DNA of 13,217 nt from an uncultured Collinsella sp. (GTDB lineage: Bacteria; Actinomycetota; Coriobacteriia; Coriobacteriales; Coriobacteriaceae): assembly GCA_902475375.1 (NCBI GenBank), contig CABRZC010000058.1, positions 1-13,217 on the forward strand, in the 5' to 3' direction. The notes below the pieces were generated by a model, which had not been told where the DNA came from, made no database searches, and saw only the letters and a program-made list of their open reading frames with translations. Position numbers and translations under genes: made by a program. This document shows positions 6,210-13,217 of the stretch, one piece after another (the first letter of the stretch is position 1; every line of letters starts with the position of its first letter).

Positions 6210-9014
6210 GTGAGAGCTGCCGCTGTCCTCCGTTCAGTTATAAATCGCGCCCTGGTCATTGTGCTTGCCGCGCTTGCCGTGCTGAGTTCCATCGCGCCTG
6301 TCCAGGCTTTTGCCGCTGACTCTAGCCAGCCAGTCAAGACGGTCCGCGTCGGCTGGCTCGTCAACAACGAGGGCTTCCAGAACGGCACCCCCGGCGAGCG
6401 TCTCTCGGGATGGGGCTACGAGTACCTCCAGACCCTGTCGTACTACACGCCCGGCTGGCGGTACGAATACGTCTCCGGCACCTTCACCGAGCTTATGGAC
6501 ATGCTCGAGACGGGCGAGATCGACCTCATGCCCAACATCTCTTACTCCGAGGAACGCGCCCAAAAGCTGCTCTTTTCCTCGAACCCCGAGGGCACCGAGC
6601 GCTACTACATCTACGCCAAGCCCGATCGCGACAATCTGGCCAAGGGTGACCCCCAAGCGCTCCAAGGCCTTACCATCGGCTACAACCCCGACGTTATGCA
6701 AACCTTCGTTGGCCAGCAGTGGCTCGCCAACGAAGGCATTACCTGCACCTATAAAGAAATCGACACTGGTGGCGCCCTCTTTGACGCACTCGCAAACGAC
6801 GAAGTCGATGCCGTCATCATGAACGACACCATTTCGTCGCCCGATGCCTCCCCCATGTTCTACGTTGGCTCGAGTGACTACTATTTTGCCGTCCCCAAAA
6901 GCCGCCCCGACCTGATGGACGACATCAATGCCGCCATGTCGGCAATCGCCCGCGTCAACCCACGCTATATCGACGAAGTCAAATCTAACTACTCGGCCCA
7001 AAACAGCGGTTCATCATCGCTCAACAGCCCCGAACGTTCCTGGCTCAAGGCGAACAACAACACCATCACGCTCGGCTACATTACGGGCAAACTCCCCTAC
7101 TGCAACGAAGACGAAGACGGCAAAATGGAAGGCTCGCTCGCATCGCTTGCGACGACGTTGTACGATAAATTTGGCATTACGGTCAAAACCGTCGCCTTTG
7201 ATAGCTACAAGATGATGTCAAAGGCCCTGTCAAAGGGAAGCATCGACGTTGCGCTGCCGGTATACCGAGATTACTGGTTTGCCGAGCAATCAGACGTTGT
7301 GCAGTCGATATCGTTGGGGACCGTGTCCCTCACCGCCATCCACACCGGCAGCAACCTGAACAAAGACCTTCAGAACATCGCCTGTACCAAATCATCGTTT
7401 ATCAACAAAAATGCACTTGAAAGTTTGTTCCCCACAGCGACCGTGACCGAATACCAATCCGGCGATGAAGCGTTCGACGCCCTCAGGAAGGGAACGGCAC
7501 ACTGCATCGTCGCTCCCAGTTCACGCGTAAAAACCATCGGTGACCGTTATGATCTCGGGGACTACGAGACGGTCGAGCTCCCTGGCACTTGTGAGCTCTC
7601 GTGCTGGATTTCGCGCGGAAAGCCCGAGCTGCTGGGAATTATCAACAAGGGCATCATCAATGCCGGAGAATCGCTCTCCGCAAGCAATTACTCCTCCACG
7701 TCGTACACGGCCCAGGAATCCAACACGCTTCAATTCCTTTATCGCAACCGTGCCGCCGTTGCAGCTGCCCTCATCGGTATGTTGTCGGTCGGCATCGTCC
7801 TGCTCATCTGGGCGCTCGTACGCGCTCGAACCGAGCGCAAAAAAGCCGATGCCGCCAACGCCGCTAAGACGGCATTCCTCACGCGCATGAGCCACGACAT
7901 CCGTACGCCGCTCAACGGTATCCTGGGCCTTATCGAGATCGAGGAATTGAAGGAAGGCGATATCCAGGTCGCCCGCGAGAGCCGTGCCAAGGCGCGCGTT
8001 GCCGCCAATCACCTGCTCTCGCTGATCAACGACATCCTCGAGATGGGCAAAATCGAAGACCGCAAGCTAACACTGGAGCATACGCCTTTTAACCTCAAAG
8101 AGCTCTGTGACGATACGCTGGTGCTGTGCAAGCTCCGCGCGTCCAGTAACGGCATCACAATGCAGGACAATAGTCTGCCGTACGCCACGGGGCCATACAT
8201 GATCGGCAGTCCCACCCATATCCGACAGATCATGATCAACCTGTTAGACAACAGCATTAAGTACAACAAGCACGGCGGCTCCGTCACCTTTAGCTCAAAG
8301 ACCAAGCCACTCGATAACGGGCGCGCTCTCTTTTGCTTTAGCGTTTCGGATACCGGCATTGGCATGGCTCCCGAGTTTTTAAAGCATATCTATGAACCGT
8401 TTGCCCAAGAAGGTGACGATGCGCGCAGTAAGTTCCAAGGAACCGGCATGGGCATGCCAATCGTCAAGTCGCTTATTGAACTGATGGGCGGTACGATTGA
8501 GATTTCGAGTGAGATTGGCGTGGGGAGTACGTTCAACGTCCAGATTCCGCTCGATATCGACAAGAACCCTCAGGCTAGAGAGGATGCGAGCAGGCAGACA
8601 AACAGCTGCTCGCTTGCCGGCATGAACGTCCTTTTGGCAGAAGACAACGAGCTCAATGCCGAGATTGCCCAGACTCTACTCGAAAGCGAGGGCATCGTCG
8701 TAACTCGCGCCGCCGACGGCAACGAAACGGTCGACCTATACGCTGGTCGTCCCGCCGGCAGCTTCGATGCGATTCTGATGGACATCATGATGCCGGGCAT
8801 GGACGGCTATGAGGCAACCCGCGCGATTCGTCTGAGCGAGAAGGTCGATGCAGCCGATATCCCCATCATCGCGCTCACCGCCAACGCCTTTGCCGAGGAC
8901 GCCAAGGCGGCACACGATGCCGGCATGAACGCCCATCTGTCCAAACCGCTCGACTTTAACAAGCTCAAAAACATACTCGCGCGCATCAAGAAAAACGGAT
9001 CCGTTTCGCTATAG
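6210..9014 (+). CDS. Hybrid sensor histidine kinase with two solute-binding (SBP_bac_3-like) sensor domains
   Basis: A 934-residue membrane kinase. From the N-terminus: signal peptide (1-35, cleavage near AFA); two tandem extracytoplasmic SBP_bac_3/Venus-flytrap domains (about 37-275 and 284-500); one TM helix (about 515-537); HisKA with phospho-acceptor H562 in MSHDIRTPLNG; HATPase with N677/N681, DTGIGM (D714) and GTGMGM (744-749); and a C-terminal receiver with E811/D812, phospho-acceptor D858 in MDIMMPGMDG and K912. The layout resembles EvgS/BvgS, but without PAS or HPt domains. Start GTG 6210 is preferred since TTAGGA lies six bases upstream; the in-frame TTG at 6204 touches that site. 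No response regulator or HPt gene adjoins it. Probably senses amino acids, peptides or similar solutes; ligand and output unknown. Confidence 0.93.
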   Translation: MRAAAVLRSVINRALVIVLAALAVLSSIAPVQAFAADSSQPVKTVRVGWLVNNEGFQNGTPGERLSGWGYEYLQTLSYYTPGWRYEYVSGTFTELMDMLETGEIDLMPNISYSEERAQKLLFSSNPEGTERYYIYAKPDRDNLAKGDPQALQGLTIGYNPDVMQTFVGQQWLANEGITCTYKEIDTGGALFDALANDEVDAVIMNDTISSPDASPMFYVGSSDYYFAVPKSRPDLMDDINAAMSAIARVNPRYIDEVKSNYSAQNSGSSSLNSPERSWLKANNNTITLGYITGKLPYCNEDEDGKMEGSLASLATTLYDKFGITVKTVAFDSYKMMSKALSKGSIDVALPVYRDYWFAEQSDVVQSISLGTVSLTAIHTGSNLNKDLQNIACTKSSFINKNALESLFPTATVTEYQSGDEAFDALRKGTAHCIVAPSSRVKTIGDRYDLGDYETVELPGTCELSCWISRGKPELLGIINKGIINAGESLSASNYSSTSYTAQESNTLQFLYRNRAAVAAALIGMLSVGIVLLIWALVRARTERKKADAANAAKTAFLTRMSHDIRTPLNGILGLIEIEELKEGDIQVARESRAKARVAANHLLSLINDILEMGKIEDRKLTLEHTPFNLKELCDDTLVLCKLRASSNGITMQDNSLPYATGPYMIGSPTHIRQIMINLLDNSIKYNKHGGSVTFSSKTKPLDNGRALFCFSVSDTGIGMAPEFLKHIYEPFAQEGDDARSKFQGTGMGMPIVKSLIELMGGTIEISSEIGVGSTFNVQIPLDIDKNPQAREDASRQTNSCSLAGMNVLLAEDNELNAEIAQTLLESEGIVVTRAADGNETVDLYAGRPAGSFDAILMDIMMPGMDGYEATRAIRLSEKVDAADIPIIALTANAFAEDAKAAHDAGMNAHLSKPLDFNKLKNILARIKKNGSVSL

Positions 9015-9056
9015 TTTGTGCTCAACCACCACGCACGACCAGAAAGGAAGCCAACG

Positions 9057-9536
9057 ATGTTTAGGCCCTTACGTCGAAAGAAACGCGCCATCACCGACGA
9101 GGAAGCGCGCGAACTGCTCGCTACCTGCAAGCGCGGCGTCTTTGCCGTCAACGGCGACGATGGCTACCCGTACGCCATTCCCGTCAACTACTTCTTTGAC
9201 GCCGAGCACGACAAGATTTATTTCCATGGCGCCAAGGCTGGCCACAAGGTCGATTCACTCAAGCGCGATGACAAGGTCTGCTTTACCGTTTACGGCAACG
9301 AGTGGTACAAGGACGGTGACTGGGCTCCCTACGTTATGAGTACCGTGGTCTTTGGCCGCTGTCGCCTGGCGAATGACACCCCTGCTTTTATCGAAGATAA
9401 AGTTCGCCAGCTCGCGCTTAAGTACTACCCTTCTGCCGAAGAAGTCGAAGAGGAAATCGCCAAGGACATTAAGGGCGTCCAGCTCTACGAGATTACAATT
9501 GAGCATCTTTGCGGCAAGCAGATTCAAGAAAAGTAA
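9057..9536 (+). CDS. Pyridoxamine 5'-phosphate oxidase-like / Nim family flavoprotein
   Basis: A 159-residue split-barrel flavin-binding protein. The segment GDDGYPYAIPVNYFFD (33-48), followed by KIYFHGAKAGHKVDSLKRDDKVCFTV (53-78), is typical of the Nim (5-nitroimidazole reductase-like) branch of the PNPOx-like family. H57 and H63 sit in the conserved FH-x3-x2-H pattern. ATG 9057 is chosen because AGAAAGGAAG (9041-9050) precedes it; the upstream in-frame TTG at 9018 has none. It starts 42 bases after the kinase stop, so read-through from that gene is possible. Characterised Nim proteins reduce or bind nitroimidazoles. Most chromosomal homologues have unknown physiological substrates, so resistance should not be assumed. 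Confidence 0.88.
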   Translation: MFRPLRRKKRAITDEEARELLATCKRGVFAVNGDDGYPYAIPVNYFFDAEHDKIYFHGAKAGHKVDSLKRDDKVCFTVYGNEWYKDGDWAPYVMSTVVFGRCRLANDTPAFIEDKVRQLALKYYPSAEEVEEEIAKDIKGVQLYEITIEHLCGKQIQEK

Positions 9537-9583
9537 GCCTCTCAGCAGGTCTGCGCCCAATGGTTACAGATGCCTTACCACAC

Positions 9584-9615
9584 GGGGCCTTCTAGCCAAC
9601 TTGGCAGAAGGCCCC
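9584..9615. terminator. Hairpin between convergent genes, possible bidirectional terminator
   Basis: GGGGCCTTCT (9584-9593) pairs perfectly with AGAAGGCCCC (9606-9615). The interior GCCA/TGGC (9595-9598/9602-9605) extends the stem past one bulged base. It sits between the Nim-like gene and the convergent aminotransferase gene, the expected terminator position. Neither strand has a T run after the stem, so it is not a standard intrinsic terminator. Confidence 0.55.
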
Positions 9616-9630
9616 ACATGCAGCGCACGC

Positions 9631-10845
9631 TTACCGTGCATTAAAAACGTAGCGGTCCAGGCGGTCGCACGCTTCCCTCACGCGCGAAAGCGGCAGCGCC
9701 AGATTCACGCGAATGTGGCAGGGCCCGTGGAACGGGCGGCCGTCCTGATACCCCACGCCCACGCGCGCCCCCTCGTCGAGCAACCACTGAATATCGCGGC
9801 CATGCTCGCGGCACCACTCGGTGCAGTCCAGAAACACCATGTACGTGCCCTGCGGACGTGAAAACGCGACGCCCTTCCAGTGCTTTTCTGCATACGTGCA
9901 GAAGTACTCGATATTGCCGGCAAGTACCTGGTTGAGCTCGTCCACCCACTCGTAGCCCTGCGGCTGATAGGCACCGATAAGCGCATGCATGGAGAGGACA
10001 TTCATCTCGTTGTAGTGAGTCTTGTCGGACACGGCGCACATGCGGTCACGCAGCGTCTCGTTGTAGACAATGTGGTAGCTGCCGACCAGGCCCGCCAGGT
10101 TGAACGTCTTGCTGGGCGCGTAGAGGGCAACCGTACGCATGCGGGCATCCTCGCTCACCGACTGCGTCGGGATATGCTTGTGCCCCGGCAGGATGATATC
10201 GGACCAAATCTCGTCCGAGATCACCACGCAATCGTGCTGGCGATAGATGTCCATGGCGCGCTCGATCTCGTCGCGCTCCCATACGCGGCCGCAGGGATTG
10301 TGCGGCGAGCAGAACACCGCGGCATGGATGTGGTTTTGGGCGAGCTTGTGCTCCATGTCCTCAAAGTCCATACGCCACACGCCTTGATCGTCGAGCTTAA
10401 GCGGGCTGTGGACAATACGATAGCCCGCGGCTTCGATGGATTTGGTAAAGCCGATGTAGGTGGGGCTATGGACCAGCACCGCATCGCCCGGCTGGACATA
10501 CGCGCGCAACGTCGACACGACACCGCCCAGCACGCCGTTTTCGTAGCCGATATGTTCAGGGCGCAGGCCCTCGACGCCATTGCGGCGGCTCTGCCATTCG
10601 ATGATGCGGTCGAAGTACTCGGCGCGCGGGTTAAAGTAGCCAAACATGGGATGCTGAGCGCACTGAATGATATGCTCCTGGACCGTGGGCACCGTGGCAA
10701 AATTCATGTCGGCCACCCACATGGGAATGCGGTCGAAGCCCTCGTCGGGTGCGTTCGGAGCCATACCGGGGATCTCGCCCCAGGAGTCAACGGCGATGGA
10801 GTCCATGCCGTGGCGGTCGATAAGCGAGCTAAAGTCGTATTTCAT
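9631..10845 (-). CDS. MalY/PatB family PLP-dependent C-S lyase (aminotransferase fold I)
   Basis: A 404-residue cytosolic fold-type I PLP enzyme. Visible landmarks are the N-terminal WVADMNFATVP, the substrate/PLP segment SPHNPCGRVW, ISDEIWSD with the PLP-pyridine aspartate, and YAPSKTFNLAGL with Schiff-base lysine K246. These are characteristic of the MalY/PatB cystathionine beta-lyase group, which cleaves cystathionine or cysteine conjugates to pyruvate, ammonia and a thiol. Some members act mainly as aminotransferases or regulators. Length is close to the usual 390. ATG 10845 has GGGAG upstream. It lies 108 bases downstream of the TrmO-like gene on the same strand, so it may have its own promoter or be read through. 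Exact substrate unknown. Confidence 0.9.
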   Translation of the reverse strand: MKYDFSSLIDRHGMDSIAVDSWGEIPGMAPNAPDEGFDRIPMWVADMNFATVPTVQEHIIQCAQHPMFGYFNPRAEYFDRIIEWQSRRNGVEGLRPEHIGYENGVLGGVVSTLRAYVQPGDAVLVHSPTYIGFTKSIEAAGYRIVHSPLKLDDQGVWRMDFEDMEHKLAQNHIHAAVFCSPHNPCGRVWERDEIERAMDIYRQHDCVVISDEIWSDIILPGHKHIPTQSVSEDARMRTVALYAPSKTFNLAGLVGSYHIVYNETLRDRMCAVSDKTHYNEMNVLSMHALIGAYQPQGYEWVDELNQVLAGNIEYFCTYAEKHWKGVAFSRPQGTYMVFLDCTEWCREHGRDIQWLLDEGARVGVGYQDGRPFHGPCHIRVNLALPLSRVREACDRLDRYVFNAR

Positions 10846-10953
10846 GCTGAACTCCCGTGCAAAGTTGATTGTTTTGGTAGGCGTTATTGTCCACCAGCGT
10901 GGGCGGTTTTGGAGCGGGGTTAGGCGTTGTTTTTGACGGATACGGACGGATGG

Positions 10954-11691
10954 TTAGTCCCGCGCGTCGTTGATGGCGGTTACCGTCAACCTGGCGCCGT
11001 CGACCGTAAACGATATATCAAGCCCGGCGTAAGCCAAATGGTAAACGCGGTTTGGCTCGTGCTTGCTGCCCGCGCGGCGCGGATCTTGGCGAAGGACCTC
11101 GACCAAACCAGGGAGCTTTGCGGGCGGGACCATATCCTGCAGCGCTTGTGGGAACTCGACGTCGAGCTCTTGCCACGGAGTACCCTCAATCCAGCCGCCC
11201 GTCGCATCTGGGTGACAGTCGGCAAATGGAATATAGGGCTTAATGTCGTAGATGGGCGTGCCGTCACGCAGGTCGGCCCCCAGCACATGGATGATGGGAC
11301 CATTGTCGGTGAGCTCGACGCGATCGAGCTTGACGCAGGTAAGACCGATGGGATTAGGGCGAAACGGACTGCGCGTGGCAAACACGCCCACGCGCTTGGC
11401 TCCACCCAACCGCGGCGGGCGCACGGTTTTCGACCATTTTGCGTTGGTGCCGGACCTGTCCTGCGTCTTGGCATCGGCAGCTATGTCCTTAGCCGTGCCG
11501 CCGGGCGTTCCGTTTTCGAAGCGCCACAGCAGCCATAGGTGAGAGAAGGAGTCCAGACCCTCGACCGCCGCACTGGAGGCAAATTCCGGCTCAAACACGA
11601 TGCGTCCCTGCAGATGGGGCGCCAAAAAGCTGTTGCGCGGAATGCCAAACTTCTGCGGCAGATCGGTATGTATGTGTGCAATAGGTTCCAT
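10954..11691 (-). CDS. trmO: TrmO-like tRNA (t6A37-N6)-methyltransferase (TsaA/YaeB family)
   Basis: About 245 residues. The family is clear from HTDLPQKFGIPRN at the N-terminus, the SAM-binding region GVFATRSPFRPNPIGL (103-118) and HVLGADLRDGTPIYDIKPYIP (135-155). It also has a C-terminal QDPRRAG segment where most members have DPRPxY. TrmO N6-methylates t6A37 in a subset of threonine tRNAs, aiding decoding. The start is uncertain: ATG at 11691 begins the conserved region, a second ATG lies at 11700, and neither has a visible Shine-Dalgarno. A leaderless or weakly initiated transcript is possible. The frame remains open much further upstream, but that part overlaps the opposite-strand regulator gene and is not homologous. 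Divergent from the XRE/TipAS gene. Confidence 0.87.
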   Translation of the reverse strand: MEPIAHIHTDLPQKFGIPRNSFLAPHLQGRIVFEPEFASSAAVEGLDSFSHLWLLWRFENGTPGGTAKDIAADAKTQDRSGTNAKWSKTVRPPRLGGAKRVGVFATRSPFRPNPIGLTCVKLDRVELTDNGPIIHVLGADLRDGTPIYDIKPYIPFADCHPDATGGWIEGTPWQELDVEFPQALQDMVPPAKLPGLVEVLRQDPRRAGSKHEPNRVYHLAYAGLDISFTVDGARLTVTAINDARD

Positions 11692-11773
11692 GCCGGTCAT
11701 TGTACGGCATGGAGGTGTGGGGCGTTGCGCGCAATTCTTCGCCGCGGTTCCCCGTCGTGCAACCAACGGTTGC

Positions 11774-11802
11774 TTGGAAGGGCACCTGCTGCCGCGTATG
11801 CT
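11774..11802 (+). promoter_or_regulatory. Promoter of the XRE/TipAS regulator gene
   Basis: TTGGAA (11774-11779) and TATGCT (11797-11802) are separated by 17 bases, about 31 bases before the ATG at 11833. The ribosome site AGAAAGGAA is at 11819-11827. No clear operator palindrome is visible, so autoregulation cannot be judged. Confidence 0.5.
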
Positions 11803-11832
11803 TAAGCCATCAACCAGCAGAAAGGAACCGCT

Positions 11833-12660
11833 ATGGCCTTTGCAGAAAAGCTCATTGCTGTCCGTCGCGTCCATCACCTTACCCAGGAGCAGCTCGCCAC
11901 CAAGCTCTTCGTCACACGCCAAGCCGTCAGCCGTTGGGAACGCGGCGAGGTCACACCGGGCATCGACATGATGAAGCTCATCGCCGCCGTGACCGGCGAG
12001 CCCCTGTCTCATCTGCTCGAAATGCCCGAGCGCTATTGCCAGAGCTGCGGCATGATACTCACGCCCGACGACTGCGGCACCGACGCCACGGGCGCCACGA
12101 CCGACCATTACTGCAAGTGGTGCTACGACCACGGTAAGTACACCTACGACACCACCATGGAGGCGATGATTGAAGATTGTGCCCCGCGGCTGGCACAAAA
12201 CACCGGTATGTCGCTCGACGAAGCCGTCTCGCTCATGGGAGCCGTGCTGCCACAGCTGGAGCGCTGGCACACCGTGCAGGAAAACGAGGAGCGCTACGGT
12301 GCCGAGGCGCGGTCGCGCTATGGCGATGAGGCTATCGATGCAGCAAACGAAACGTTACTGGACATGAATCCTCAGACATGGAACGACATGAAGGAACTTG
12401 AACGCGCTATTCTGGGTCAGCTCTCGATTGCCATGGGCGACGGCGATGCGGATGGAAGCGAGGCTCGCAAGCTCGTCGCGATGCATCACCGCTGGATAGC
12501 TCTCAACTGGGGCAGCGAGCCCCAAGACGAGGCCTATCTGGGGCTCGCCCACGGCTACCTCGCCGATCAGCGCTTTATCGACTACTACGACAAGCCATGC
12601 GGCACCGGAGCCACGGCGTTTCTAGTTCAGGCCATCGAGTCGTCGTTGACGCGCGCATAG
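11833..12660 (+). CDS. XRE-type HTH / zinc-ribbon / TipAS-domain regulator
   Basis: A 275-residue protein with three parts. Residues 5-62 are an XRE-like helix-turn-helix (LTQEQLATKLFVTRQAVSRWERG). Residues 68-104 are a putative zinc ribbon with paired cysteines C69-x2-C72 and C94-x2-C97 plus C81, followed by GKYTYD and MEAMIEDC, as in the Zn_ribbon_2 family. Residues about 140-272 resemble the TipAS ligand-binding domain (RYGDEAI, HHRWIALNW, AHGYLADQRFIDYYD, ATAFLVQAI). TipAS is classically fused to a MerR head (TipA, Mta), where it binds thiopeptides or other drugs and activates export genes; here the head is XRE plus a zinc ribbon. Likely a ligand- or metal-responsive regulator. Starts at ATG 11833 after AGAAAGGAA. 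The glutaredoxin gene follows after 51 bases and may be co-transcribed. Confidence 0.85.
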   Translation: MAFAEKLIAVRRVHHLTQEQLATKLFVTRQAVSRWERGEVTPGIDMMKLIAAVTGEPLSHLLEMPERYCQSCGMILTPDDCGTDATGATTDHYCKWCYDHGKYTYDTTMEAMIEDCAPRLAQNTGMSLDEAVSLMGAVLPQLERWHTVQENEERYGAEARSRYGDEAIDAANETLLDMNPQTWNDMKELERAILGQLSIAMGDGDADGSEARKLVAMHHRWIALNWGSEPQDEAYLGLAHGYLADQRFIDYYDKPCGTGATAFLVQAIESSLTRA

Positions 12661-12711
12661 ACCGCGGCGGCTTTGGGTATTTCAATCAAAACCTCAACCG
12701 ATTGGAGACCC

Positions 12712-12957
12712 ATGGCTACTAATCATGAGCTCGCGCTGTACGTTATGACCGGCTGCCCGTATTGCATAAAGGTCAAGCGTTTCCTTGCCGATAACGGCGT
12801 GACCATTCCCGAGCGCAATATCTCGACCGATACCGATGCCGAGCAGACACTCATCGCCGTCGGCGGAAAACGCCAGGTTCCCTGCCTGTTCATCGACGGC
12901 AAGCCACTCTACGAATCGAGCGACATCATCGCGTGGGCGCAGGAGAACCTGCTCTAG
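12712..12957 (+). CDS. Glutaredoxin (Grx3-like, dithiol)
   Basis: An 81-residue thioredoxin-fold protein. It has the dithiol active site CPYC at C15-C18, the cis-proline region QVPCLFIDG, and the C-terminal ESSDIIAWAQENL helix that contacts glutathione in classical glutaredoxins. It should reduce disulfides or glutathione/low-molecular-thiol mixed disulfides in the cytoplasm. The reductant in an organism of this group may not be glutathione, and an NrdH/mycoredoxin-like role is possible. ATG 12712 is chosen because GGAG (12704-12707) precedes it and homology starts there. An in-frame TTG at 12673 has no ribosome site. It lies 51 bases after the XRE/TipAS gene and is followed by a strong terminator. 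Confidence 0.88.
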   Translation: MATNHELALYVMTGCPYCIKVKRFLADNGVTIPERNISTDTDAEQTLIAVGGKRQVPCLFIDGKPLYESSDIIAWAQENLL

Positions 12958-13001
12958 CGTTCTATTGCGGTCGGCTGGCCCCAACCCATACGACCCAAAC
13001 A

Positions 13002-13063
13002 TGTACACCAGCATCCAAAATCGACATTTTTCGACATCTTTGGATGCTGGTGTACAGTTTTTT
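13002..13063 (+). terminator. Intrinsic terminator after the glutaredoxin gene
   Basis: An 18-bp perfect stem, TGTACACCAGCATCCAAA (13002-13019) with its complement at 13039-13056, is followed by G and six T residues (13058-13063). The 19-base loop repeats TCGACAT twice. It is well placed to end the XRE/TipAS-glutaredoxin transcript. The stem is unusually long, and no T run follows on the minus strand. Confidence 0.75.
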
Positions 13064-13068
13064 GCATG

Positions 13069-13100
13069 GGTAGTCATTGGGGACGTTCTTAAATGACTGG
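13069..13100. repeat. REP-like repeat, copy B (inverted relative to copy A)
   Basis: This is the reverse complement of 6111-6142 with 30 of 32 positions matching. Its stem is TAGTC (13071-13075) with GACTG (13095-13099), one wobble pair. It begins six bases after the terminator T run. Confidence 0.65.
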
Positions 13101-13143
13101 TTGTTTGAGACGACCTTTGGATTATGGCTGTTTGAGGCCATCT
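13098..13143. repeat. Tandem 19-bp degenerate repeats forming two hairpins
   Basis: 13098-13116 and 13125-13143 align at about 14 of 19 positions, both containing TGTTTGAG. Each is internally self-complementary: GGTTGT/ACGACC around a TTGAG loop, and ATGGC/GCCAT around TGTTTGAG. No gene explains them, and the remaining sequence to 13217 shows no supported gene. Function unknown. Confidence 0.45.
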
Positions 13144-13217
13144 GACATCTCTGGAAAGGGCTCCTTAGAGGACCGTGTTCAAAAAATGGCAAATATGAGT
13201 ACTGCTACTTGTTTAGT

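Noticed and set aside
9880..10923. 347-codon plus-strand frame opposite the MalY/PatB gene
   Set aside because: Antisense to an intact PLP enzyme with K246 and other conserved motifs; the H/R/V-rich translation is a shadow.
11692..12270. N-terminal extension of the TrmO frame to 438 codons
   Set aside because: The extension lies opposite the XRE/TipAS gene, has no TrmO homology, and conserved TrmO sequence begins at the ATG at 11691 (or 11700).
2378..13031. Shared 12-mer ATCGACATTTTT at 2378-2389 and 13020-13031
   Set aside because: About ten chance 12-base matches are expected in a window this size, so this alone does not link the two repeat regions, although both lie in repeat-rich gaps.
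12962..13192. 76-codon minus-strand frame at the right end
   Set aside because: It runs through the terminator stem, the REP-like copy and the tandem hairpins, so its coding potential is accidental.

Overview
The window looks like chromosomal DNA from a high-GC Gram-positive gut actinobacterium of the Coriobacteriia, most likely Collinsella or a close relative. This is an inference from the G/C-rich third positions, the Gram-positive gene families, the large orphan hybrid sensor kinase and the style of the intergenic repeats. No rRNA or species marker is present. Genes are densely packed, with no tRNA, rRNA, CRISPR array, phage gene or transposase gene visible.

Layout from left to right. (1) 1-2194: an inverted repeat, a good promoter with an operator-like repeat, then a tight operon of a YtrA-type GntR repressor, an ABC ATPase and an ABC-2 permease. 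(2) 2195-2645: a gene-free stretch dominated by a long imperfect inverted repeat (2323-2508). (3) 2646-3521: an EamA/DMT transporter made of two closely similar halves. (4) 3616-6041, minus strand: in transcription order, a two-TM potassium-channel-like protein, a LOG-family phosphoribohydrolase and a divergent ClC-family channel or transporter. (5) 6210-9536, plus strand: a 934-residue membrane hybrid histidine kinase with two periplasmic-type solute-binding domains, then a Nim/PNPOx-like flavoprotein. (6) 9631-11691, minus strand: a MalY/PatB C-S lyase and a TrmO-like tRNA methyltransferase. (7) 11833-12957, plus strand: an XRE / zinc-ribbon / TipAS three-domain regulator and a small glutaredoxin. 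(8) 12958-13217: a strong terminator followed by REP-like and tandem hairpin sequence.

Functional reading. The first operon resembles the autoregulated GntR/ABC modules that respond to cell-envelope stress or antibiotics. The minus-strand cluster joins a cation channel with an anion channel. The hybrid kinase probably senses small extracellular solutes, but no partner response regulator or HPt protein lies nearby. The right-hand regulator joins a DNA-binding head to a TipAS ligand-binding tail, which suggests drug or peptide sensing, and it may be co-transcribed with a redox protein. The most unusual items are that three-domain regulator, the long inverted repeat, the 32-bp repeat present twice in opposite orientation about 7 kb apart, and the ClC protein that appears to lack the external gating glutamate.
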